Of a stretch of 64,000 nucleotides of DNA, positions 1 through 6,193 are shown piece by piece; position 1 is the stretch's first letter; every line of letters starts with the position of its first letter. The notes under the pieces are model-generated. The model did no database searches. It saw nothing but the letters and a program-made list of their open reading frames with translations, and was not told the DNA's origin. The stretch lies in contig NZ_BSRQ01000007.1 in NCBI RefSeq assembly GCF_030268685.1, positions 186,001-250,000 of the forward strand. Direction: 5' to 3'. Source of the stretch: Microtetraspora sp. NBRC 13810 (GTDB taxonomy: Bacteria > Actinomycetota > Actinomycetes > Streptosporangiales > Streptosporangiaceae). Position numbers and translations under genes: made by a program.

Positions 1-244
1 CCTTGCCCTCGTCCAGGACCTTGCTGGTGGAGGTGTTGGCGGGGCGGCCGGCGGTGAACGTCACGGTCGGCTTGGCGCCCGTCTTGCCGGCGACCGTCAG
101 GCTGCCCGGAGCGCCGTTGGCGGCGGCGGATGCGGATGAGGCCGCAGGAGACGCTGCCGTCCCGCTGCCGTCACCCCCAGAGCTGCCGCACGCGGCGGCG
201 AACAGCAGTGGCACGGCGGCGAGAACGGCCAGGCGGCGTCGCAT
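1..244 (-). CDS. Probable FKBP-type peptidyl-prolyl isomerase lipoprotein (N-terminal part)
   Basis: Only the first 81 codons lie in the window; the gene runs off the left edge. The start is ATG with an AGAGGG ribosome site 7 nt upstream. A short basic N-terminus (MRRR) and hydrophobic stretch lead to a lipobox LLFAAAC with the lipidated Cys at residue 19, followed by a Gly/Ser/Ala linker typical of a surface-anchored lipoprotein. The text after the linker (SLTVAGKTGAKPTVTF, then a KVLDEGK segment) resembles the start of actinobacterial secreted FKBP isomerases, which often sit just downstream of pafA. The catalytic FKBP domain is outside the window, so the family call rests on the short N-terminus and on position. 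Lipoprotein status is firmer than enzyme identity. Confidence 0.6.
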   Translation of the reverse strand, partial: MRRRLAVLAAVPLLFAAACGSSGGDGSGTAASPAASSASAAANGAPGSLTVAGKTGAKPTVTFTAGRPANTSTSKVLDEGK

Positions 245-341
245 AGGGAATCCCTCTTACAGGTGTCAGGTCCTGCGAACCCTACCCGACGACGTCATAT
301 AGACGAGATAAGCGAGGGATGATCTTTGGCAAGGTCGGCAC

Positions 342-1700
342 CTACATACCCGCGATCAGTTTGTCCACCCTCTCGTCCACCGCGCGGAACGGGTCCTTGC
401 ACAGGACGGTCCGCTGCGCCTGGTCGTTGAGCTTGAGGTGCACCCAGTCGACGGTGAAGTCGCGGCGCTTCTCCTGGGCCTTGCGGATGAACTCCCCGCG
501 CAGCCGCGCCCTGGTCGTCTGCGGCGGCACCGACTTGGCCTCGAAGATCTTCAGGTCGGACGCCACCCGCTCCACCGAGCCCTTGCGCTGGAGCAGGTAG
601 TAGAGCCCGCGCCGCCGGTGCACGTCGTGGTAGGCGAGGTCGAGCTGGGCCACCCTGGGCGAGGAGAGCGGCAGGTCGTACTTGTGCCGGTAGCGCTCGA
701 TGAGCTGGTATTTGGTCACCCAGTCGATCTCCCGGGAGACGAGGTCGAGGTCGCCGGTGTCCACGGCGCGCAGTGTGCGCTCCCACAGCTCCAGCACCCT
801 GTTCGCGATCTCGTCGCCGCCGCGCCGGTCGACGAAGTCCTTGGCCTTGGACAGGTATTCCTGCTGGATCTCCAGCGAGGACGCCTCCCGGCCGTTGGCC
901 AGCCGGACCCGGCGGCGGCCGGTGATGTCGTGGGAGACCTCGCGGATGGCCCGGATCGGGTTCTCCAGCGACAGGTCGCGCATCACGGTGCCCGCCTCGA
1001 TCATGCGCAGCACCAGGTCGGTGGCGCCGACCTTGAGCAGCATCGTGGTCTCGCTCATGTTGGAGTCGCCGACGATGACGTGCAGCCGGCGGAACCGCTC
1101 GGCGTCGGCGTGCGGCTCGTCGCGGGTGTTGATGATCGGCCTGCTCCGCGTAGTGGCGCTGGAGACGCCCTCCCAGATGTGCTCGGCCCGCTGGGAGACG
1201 CAGTAGACGGCGCCCCTCGGCGTCTGCAGCACCTTGCCGGCACCGCAGATGATCTGCCTGGTCACCAGGAACGGGATCAGCACGTCGGCCAGCCGGCCGA
1301 ACTCCCCGTGCCTGCCCACCAGGTAGTTCTCATGGCATCCGTAGGAGTTGCCCGCGGAGTCGGTGTTGTTCTTGAAGAGGTAGATGTCGCCGGCGATGCC
1401 CTCCTCGCGGAGCCGCTTCTCCGCGTCTACGAGGAGGCCCTCCAGGATTCGCTCGCCCGCCTTGTCGTGGGTGACGAGCTCCACGACGTTGTCACACTCG
1501 GGTGTGGCGTATTCGGGGTGGCTGCCGACGTCGAGGTAGAGTCGTGCGCCGTTGCGCAGGAACACGTTGCTCGACCGGCCCCAGGACACGACCCGCCGGA
1601 ACAGATAGCGTGCCACCTCGTCCGGCGACAGCCGACGCTGCCCCCTGAACGTGCAGGTGACACCGTATTCGTTCTCCAGGCCGAAGATGCGACGATCCAT
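342..1700 (-). CDS. pafA: Pup--protein ligase PafA
   Basis: PafA uses ATP to phosphorylate the C-terminal glutamate of Pup and ligates it to substrate lysines, marking proteins for the mycobacterial-type proteasome. The 452-aa product has the usual length. It carries the N-terminal GLENEYG motif (Mg/ATP ligand Glu9) and [15 protein letters not shown], in which Asp57 matches the catalytic aspartate of the PafA/Dop carboxylate-amine ligase family. A GTG one codon upstream (1703) could also initiate; ATG at 1700 gives the standard [13 protein letters not shown] start and is preferred. It lies downstream of prcA, separated by a 12-bp perfect inverted repeat, and is paralogous to dop in this window. 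Confidence 0.97.
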   Translation of the reverse strand: MDRRIFGLENEYGVTCTFRGQRRLSPDEVARYLFRRVVSWGRSSNVFLRNGARLYLDVGSHPEYATPECDNVVELVTHDKAGERILEGLLVDAEKRLREEGIAGDIYLFKNNTDSAGNSYGCHENYLVGRHGEFGRLADVLIPFLVTRQIICGAGKVLQTPRGAVYCVSQRAEHIWEGVSSATTRSRPIINTRDEPHADAERFRRLHVIVGDSNMSETTMLLKVGATDLVLRMIEAGTVMRDLSLENPIRAIREVSHDITGRRRVRLANGREASSLEIQQEYLSKAKDFVDRRGGDEIANRVLELWERTLRAVDTGDLDLVSREIDWVTKYQLIERYRHKYDLPLSSPRVAQLDLAYHDVHRRRGLYYLLQRKGSVERVASDLKIFEAKSVPPQTTRARLRGEFIRKAQEKRRDFTVDWVHLKLNDQAQRTVLCKDPFRAVDERVDKLIAGM

Positions 1701-1778
1701 CACCTCACACTATGCCTCTCGCTCGCGCGGTGGGAGAGATCTTGGCCGCCTTTTCGGTCAACGCCGTCCGCGGGCCCG

Positions 1779-1821
1779 GGGTGAACCGGGCGGATCGGAG
1801 GCCGCTCCACCCGGTTCACCC
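1779..1821. terminator. Inverted repeat between prcA and pafA
   Basis: A perfect 12-bp inverted repeat (arms GGGTGAACCGGG at 1779-1790 and its complement at 1810-1821, 19-nt loop) lies in the 135-nt gap between the prcA stop and the pafA start. No U-run follows, so it may be a partial terminator, an RNA-stability element or a processing site rather than a strong intrinsic terminator. It could allow pafA to be expressed at a lower level than prcBA. Confidence 0.55.
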
Positions 1822-1835
1822 GCTTATGGAGCACG

Positions 1836-2633
1836 TCAGTCGCCGGACCCGGTGTCGATGTCGCCGTCCGGGGCCGTCGGCGCGTCGGGACCGGAATTCT
1901 TGGGCTCCTCGGCGGCGGGCGGCTCGGGCTCCGCCGCCTTGGGCGCCGTGTCGCCGAGCAGGCGCTCCAGCCGGGCGCCGGTCAGGCGGAGGAACTTGCG
2001 GTGCGGCCGGTTGCGGTCGAGCACGGCCACCTCCATCTGGGAGGTGGGCGGGCGCTCGCCGTCCGGCTCGGTCAGCGCGGCCACCCCGGCCTGCAGCGCC
2101 TCGGGCAGCGTCATGCCGTCGTGGTAGCGCTCCTTCAGCCGCCCGGCGACCGCCTCGGCCTGCCCGCCGATCGCGACCATGCCGTGCTCGTCGGTCACCG
2201 AGCCGTCGAAGGTGAGCTTGTAGATCTCGTCCTCCTCGGCCGACCGGCCGACCTCGGCGACGACGATCTCCACCTCGTAGGGCTTGATCGACTCGGTGAA
2301 GATCATGCCCAGGCTCTGCGCGTAGAGGTTGGCCAGGCCGCGGGCGGTGACGTCGCCGCGGTCGTAGGTGTAGCCGTTGACGTCGGCGTAGCGGATGCCG
2401 CCGAGCCTCAGCGCCTCGAACTCGTTGTAACGGCCGACCGCGGCGAAGCCGATGCGGTCGTAGATCTCGCTGATCTTGTGCAGCGCCCGGGAGGCGTTGT
2501 GCGCGACGAACAGGATCCCGTGCTCGTACTGCAGCACGACGGAGCTGCGGCCGCGCGCGATGCCCTTACGCGCGTAGTCGGCCTTGTCCCGCATCTGCTG
2601 TTCAGCGGGAACATATCCAAACGGCATCGACAC
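1836..2633 (-). CDS. prcA: Proteasome alpha subunit PrcA
   Basis: This is the structural alpha subunit of the 20S core. Its heptameric rings form the gated entry pore that docks ARC/Mpa. The protein has 265 aa and begins MSMPFGYVPAEQQMRDKADY; the alpha-type N-terminal helix and gate region is followed by YARKGIARGRSSVVLQY, as in mycobacterial PrcA. The acidic and proline-rich C-tail (residues about 235-265) is common in actinobacterial PrcA. GTG at 2633 is chosen because an AAGGAGAGG ribosome site lies 10 nt upstream; ATG two codons later is the alternative. The gene sits 36 nt downstream of prcB, so the two are almost certainly cotranscribed. Confidence 0.97.
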   Translation of the reverse strand: MSMPFGYVPAEQQMRDKADYARKGIARGRSSVVLQYEHGILFVAHNASRALHKISEIYDRIGFAAVGRYNEFEALRLGGIRYADVNGYTYDRGDVTARGLANLYAQSLGMIFTESIKPYEVEIVVAEVGRSAEEDEIYKLTFDGSVTDEHGMVAIGGQAEAVAGRLKERYHDGMTLPEALQAGVAALTEPDGERPPTSQMEVAVLDRNRPHRKFLRLTGARLERLLGDTAPKAAEPEPPAAEEPKNSGPDAPTAPDGDIDTGSGD

Positions 2634-2669
2634 CGGTGGCTTTCCTCTCCTTGAAATGTGCCGGTAGGG

Positions 2670-3518
2670 CTAGCGCAGCGGGGCGATCGGGCCGTCCGGC
2701 CGGTTCATCCGGCCGTCGAGCATCGTGCGCACGAGGCCGGCCACCTCCTCGTCCGGCAGCCGGTTGAAACCCTCCTCGGTGATCACCGCGACGATCGGCC
2801 AGATGCTGCGCGTCACGTCGGGGCCACCGGTCGCCGAGTCCTCGTCGGCCGCGTCATAGAGCGCCTGCAGGCAGGCGAGCACGGCCTCCTGCGGCTCGGC
2901 GTCCTCCCGGTAGAGCTTCTTCAGCGAACCCCTGGCGAAGATCGAACCGGAGCCGATCATGTGGTAGTTACGCTGCTCGTAAGGCCCGCCGGCGACGTCG
3001 TAGCTGAAGATCCGGCCCTTGCCCTCCTCCGGGTCGTAGGCCGCGAACAGCGGCACCACCACCAGGCCCTGCATCGCCATGGGGAGGTTGCCGCGGATCA
3101 TGGTGGCCAGCCGGTTGGCCTTGCCCTCCACGGAGAGGGTGCGGCCCTCCCGCTTCTCATAATGCTCCAGCTCCACCTTGTACAGCCGGGCCATCTCGAT
3201 GCCGCTGCTCGCCGTGCCGGCGATGCCCATGCACGAGAAGTCGTCGGTGCGCCAGACCTTCTCGACGTCACGCTGCGAGATCATGTTTCCGGAGGTCGCC
3301 CGCCGGTCGCCGGCCATCACGACGCCCCCGGCGCACGTGGCCGCCACGATGGTGGTCGCGTGCGGCAGGTCGGCGCCGGCCGGTGTGGCAAGGGCGTCCC
3401 GCCGTCCCGGCAGCAGATCCGGCGCGTAGTTCCCGAGAAACTCGGTGAACGACGGGCTCCCGGTGTCCAGGAAAAGGTTGCTCAACATGCCGGTGGGCAG
3501 GTCCCTGTGCGTTGCCAC
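2670..3518 (-). CDS. prcB: Proteasome beta subunit PrcB
   Basis: This is the catalytic beta subunit of the 20S proteasome, an N-terminal-threonine hydrolase made as a proprotein. From GTG 3518 the product is 282 aa with a 54-residue propeptide; cleavage before [11 protein letters not shown] exposes Thr55 as the nucleophile. The active-site partners Asp17 (GDRR) and Lys33 (DVEKVW) of the mature numbering are present. A TTG at 3533 would add five codons, but a GGAGGG ribosome site sits between it and GTG 3518 with 6-nt spacing, which decides for the GTG. Normally pup lies immediately upstream; here about 5.6 kb of other DNA intervenes, so prcBA must have its own promoter in the short region at 3519 to about 3670. 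Confidence 0.97.
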   Translation of the reverse strand: MATHRDLPTGMLSNLFLDTGSPSFTEFLGNYAPDLLPGRRDALATPAGADLPHATTIVAATCAGGVVMAGDRRATSGNMISQRDVEKVWRTDDFSCMGIAGTASSGIEMARLYKVELEHYEKREGRTLSVEGKANRLATMIRGNLPMAMQGLVVVPLFAAYDPEEGKGRIFSYDVAGGPYEQRNYHMIGSGSIFARGSLKKLYREDAEPQEAVLACLQALYDAADEDSATGGPDVTRSIWPIVAVITEEGFNRLPDEEVAGLVRTMLDGRMNRPDGPIAPLR

Positions 3519-3776
3519 GCGACTCCCTCCCAATCATACGATCCGATAGGGCGACCCTACTCATCTTGGTCTGTCGCTTGCACTTCCCACGATCAGCTCA
3601 GCGCGAACCGTTCCTGTTTGTGCCACGTTGAGCGACGAAAACTTTACGCACGGATACCCGCATGCGATTGTCGGTATGTCCGCACGTCCTGACCGTCCGC
3701 GCCGTCGCCTCTCCCGGGCTGCGCAGTGGGCGGTGCCGGAGTCGCTGTTGCCGGCGCCGAAGCGGGCGGGGCGGCG

Positions 3777-3863
3777 GATCATGCGCCGGGCCGCTCGCGT
3801 GGAGGGTTGACCACCAAGGTGCATCCGGCCCGCGAGCAGGGTCGGAAGCCGCTGTCGTTACAG
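3777..3863 (+). pseudogene. IS5-type transposase fragment
   Basis: A translated stretch reads GRSRGGLTTKVHPAREQG followed by RKPLSLQ. This closely resembles the segment after the first catalytic Asp of actinobacterial IS5-family transposases, where RSRGGLTTKIHLA is a hallmark. Only about 29 codons are recognisable. The frame upstream (3628-3810, another phase) contains LLPAPKR, which could be a scrap of the transposase N-terminus, but I cannot support it firmly. No terminal inverted repeats or complete element are visible. It lies beside the prcB promoter region at the edge of the inserted island, as expected of an insertion relic. Confidence 0.55.
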
Positions 3864-3866
3864 GGT

Positions 3867-4043
3867 CTAGAGCAGTTTCGGGTCCGCGAGGAGGCGCTGG
3901 GTGTCGTTCCAGAGCCGGGCCTGATCGAGGCAGGTGGCGGTGACACCGCTGCCGGCCAGACGGCGGGCGAGCTCCATCGTGAACATGATGTCAAGGAGCT
4001 TGCTCTTGCCGTAGTGCTCGGAGGAGCCCCGCGCCGTGAAGGA
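3867..4043 (-). pseudogene. Short-chain dehydrogenase remnant (C-terminal)
   Basis: The last 58 codons of a minus-strand frame read YGKSKLLDIMFTMELARR and then LAGSGVTATCLD, which is the catalytic Tyr-x3-Lys helix and following strand of retinol-dehydrogenase-like SDR enzymes. The usual HPGVV segment is missing, and the sequence jumps to an ARLWNDTQRLL tail that resembles the natural C-terminus. The Rossmann domain and start are gone. The fragment abuts, head to head, a MarR remnant at 4044. One deletion appears to have removed both 5' ends and the shared promoter. Not functional. Confidence 0.6.
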
Positions 4044-4328
4044 CGCAGTCTCGGTGTCGTCGCCGAAGCCGTCGGCATGGACCGCAGTTCGACCAGCACC
4101 CTGATCGGAAGGATGCGCTCGCTGGGCCTTCTGGACAGTTGCCCCGCCCCCGACGACCGGCGCGGCACCATCGTCCACCTGAGCCCGCGAGGCCGCGAAC
4201 GCGTCGCGGCGACCCTGAAGGAGCGTGGCGAAGAGTTCTACGCACGCACCCGGGACCGGCGCGACGAGGATCTCGCCCTCCTCGTCGCTCTTCTCGCCCG
4301 CCTCGTCGGCGACCGCCCGACCGCCTGA
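4044..4328 (+). pseudogene. MarR-family regulator remnant (C-terminal part)
   Basis: The frame reads [19 protein letters not shown], then [10 protein letters not shown] and [17 protein letters not shown]. These are the recognition helix and beta-wing (DDRR) of a MarR-type winged-helix regulator, followed by the C-terminal dimerisation helix up to a natural stop. The N-terminal dimerisation helices and start codon are missing. The preceding codons in the same frame are antisense to the SDR fragment and not genuine. MarR regulators are often divergent from an SDR or oxidoreductase they control, and this pair keeps that geometry although both 5' ends are lost. Confidence 0.65.
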
Positions 4329-4331
4329 CGA

Positions 4332-4367
4332 GGCACCCGCCCAGTCGGCGTGGCGCGGTCGGGTGCC
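4332..4367. terminator. Hairpin after MarR remnant
   Basis: Arms GGCACCCG (4332-4339) and CGGGTGCC (4360-4367) form an 8-bp perfect stem four nucleotides after the MarR-fragment stop. There is no T-run. It is probably the original terminator of the decayed regulator gene. Confidence 0.4.
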
Positions 4368-4699
4368 ACGGACCCACGACCTGGACCGTCCGTCCAAGCC
4401 CCACTACCAGACACCGATGCCGGACGTCCGGGAGAACCGGACCCGCCTGCGGGTGCCTTCAACGGCAACCTCCAGTCATGGTGGTTGCCCACATCACGAA
4501 CGGCGGTGGTGGGGCAGGCCGGGCTCGGCTTCGCGACCGCCTGACTGCTGCGCGGCCGTCGCGGACCGGCGCGCAGGCTCGTGGAGGGCCTGGTGCTGCG
4601 CTCCCGGATCCTGCCCGGCTCAGTGGGGGCTCCGCGCCGGAACGGGCGCGACGCCGTACCCGTGGAAGCGCCCGCGCGCGGCGGTGCGGCGTGAGCGGG
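4368..4699. other. No recognisable gene
   Basis: In about 330 bp between the MarR remnant and the ABC-ATPase remnant I see no frame with convincing protein similarity in either direction. Short open frames exist on both strands but look like GC-driven noise. It is probably further eroded material of the same island. Confidence 0.5.
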
Positions 4700-4885
4700 C
4701 CGCCTCCCGGGTACGTGCGGCACGTGCTCGGCCTCACCACCGTCTTCGTCACCCACGACCAGGGTGAGGCGCTCGCCGACCGGGTCGCCGTCATGTCCGG
4801 CGGCAGGACCAGGCAGATCGGCACCCCGGCCGAGATCTTCCACCGCCCGGCCGGCACCTTCGTCGGCTCCGCGGCGGCCACATGA
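4700..4885 (+). pseudogene. Sugar ABC transporter ATPase remnant (MalK/UgpC type)
   Basis: The frame reads [19 protein letters not shown] followed by [22 protein letters not shown]. This is the H-loop/switch region (THDQ) and the start of the regulatory domain of a carbohydrate ABC ATPase. Walker A, the signature motif and Walker B upstream are absent, and the protein ends soon after (VGSAAAT). The stop overlaps the next start by ATGA (4882-4885), so the native operon junction with the PHP gene downstream survives while the 5' part is deleted. Confidence 0.65.
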
Positions 4886-5786
4886 GCGGCCCGATCCGGC
4901 TGCGCGGCAGGGCCACCCCGCACGACCGTCTCACCGAGGTCGTCCGGGAGGCCGTCTTCGAGCCGCCGCCGGGCACCGAGGCGCTCACCGTGCGGCTCTC
5001 CCACGACCGGGCGGCGGGCGTCCTCGACCTCGGCTGCGAGGGGCCGTGCGGGTTCCGCGGCTGGTCGGGGGGCGCCAGGGAGGAGTTCACCCTCGCGCCC
5101 GGCTGGGCCACGCCCGGCTCCCTGCCCGGCGGGATCGACCCCGGCCCCTGGCGGGTGCTGCTCGGCCTGTACCGGATACCGCCCGGCGGCCTGCCGTACG
5201 AGATCGAGGTGACCTTTCACAGGAAGCCGCCCGCCCGACGCGTGGGCGCGGGCGGCGGAGGACGGCGGGGGCGTGCTGTCGATCAACCATCCGGTCGCGG
5301 CCGACTGCGCCTGGCGGCATCCGATGCGGCGCCGGCCGCGGGCAGCCGAGGTGTGGCACCGGAGCTGGTGGGACCGCACCTGGGGGGCGCCGCTCGCCTG
5401 GGCGCAGGCGTGGTCCGCGGGCACCGTCATGCTCGGCGGCAGCGACTTCCACCGGCCTGGCGAGGGCGGCCCGCCCGGCGAGCCCGCCACCTGGGTGCTC
5501 GCCGAGGACCCCCGCTCCGCCACGGCGGTCGTCGGTGCCGTCCAGGCCGGCCGCACCGCCGTCTCGGCCGGGCCGGACGGGCCGCTGCTGCTGCGGCACG
5601 GCGGCGGATTTCTCGTCCGGGGCGGCGAGGGGCTGATCCTTTGGGGTCCCGGGCGGCGAGGGGCTGATCCTTTGGGGTCCCCGGTGGCGGGCCGTCGTCC
5701 GCTCGGCCAGGGCGGTGCTGCCCGCGACGCCGGGACCGCACCGGCTGGAGACGGATCGCAACGAGGTGATGGCCCTGTGCACCTGA
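4882..5786 (+). pseudogene. PHP-domain metallohydrolase (CehA/McbA-like) pseudogene
   Basis: The first frame (4882 to about 5220) gives an N-terminal beta-domain with DRAAGVLDLGCEGPCGFRGW and GPWRVLLGLYRIPPGG, as in PHP-domain phosphoesterase-like proteins. A second frame (about 5270 on) gives the C-terminal half: SINHPVAADCAWRHPMRRR, EVWHRSWWD, GGSDFHRPG and AVQAGRTAVSAG. The middle, which should hold the HxH metal-binding motifs (about 100 residues), is deleted. A 31-bp tandem duplication at 5621-5681 then shifts the frame again; without it the tail would read on to ALCT and a TGA at 5784. The gene is therefore broken twice. It follows the ABC remnant with a 4-nt overlap and probably once served oligosaccharide or glycoside use with the downstream genes. 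Confidence 0.7.
5621..5681. repeat. 31-bp tandem duplication (30-bp copies)
   Basis: Two identical 30-bp copies start at 5621 and 5652 (GGCGGCGAGG followed by GGCTGATCCT and TTGGGGTCCC), separated by one base, so the period is 31 bp. The duplication lies inside the PHP-hydrolase pseudogene and shifts its reading frame. Exact identity suggests a recent event. Confidence 0.9.
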
Positions 5787-5820
5787 CTTCCGCGCGCCCG
5801 ACCGGCCATGATGGAGGATC

Positions 5821-6193
5821 ATGACAGTCACCGTGGCGGTCGCCGGGCTCGGCGTGGCCGCCCACGCGATCTACCTGCCGCTGCCGGCCAGGCGGGCGGA
5901 CCTGTTCGAGGTGACCGCGGTGAGCGATCTCGACCCGGAGCACGCCGCCGAGGTCGGCGGCGGGCTCGGGCTCGCCCCGGCCCGCTGCTTCGCGGACACC
6001 CGCGCCATGCCGGCGGCGGACGGCTTCGGCGCGCTCATCGTGCTCACCTCCGGCACGCACGGCCCGCTCGTCGCCGAGGCGCTGCGCCGCGGCGTCGACG
6101 TGCTCTGCGAGAAACCGCTCGCCTACACACGTCGTCCGGATCCTCGCGGGCGCGTCCGGGCTTCCCATCGGAGGCGAGGCACGTGAACCCTGA
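5821..6193 (+). pseudogene. Gfo/Idh/MocA oxidoreductase with internal deletion
   Basis: The ATG start is intact and the first 100 or so codons form a Rossmann fold: VAVAGLGVAAHAIYLPL, VTAVSDLDPEHAAEVG, and VDVLCEKPLAYTR with the EKP motif. At about 6122-6130 the frame jumps. In another phase, RILAGASGLPIGGEAREP and a stop at 6191-6193 resemble the natural C-terminus. About 230 middle residues are missing, so the protein cannot bind substrate. The residual stop overlaps the GTG of the alpha-mannosidase, which preserves the original operon coupling. The family is usually an NAD(P)-dependent sugar dehydrogenase. Confidence 0.65.

Noticed and set aside
438-1784. Long open frame on the plus strand opposite pafA (448 codons)
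   Set aside because: It is the antisense of pafA; GC-rich third positions create long antisense frames. No protein motifs.
3628-3810. 60-codon plus-strand frame containing LLPAPKR, possibly a transposase N-terminus
   Set aside because: The match is too short and does not fit the N-terminus expected for the transposase subtype seen at 3777.
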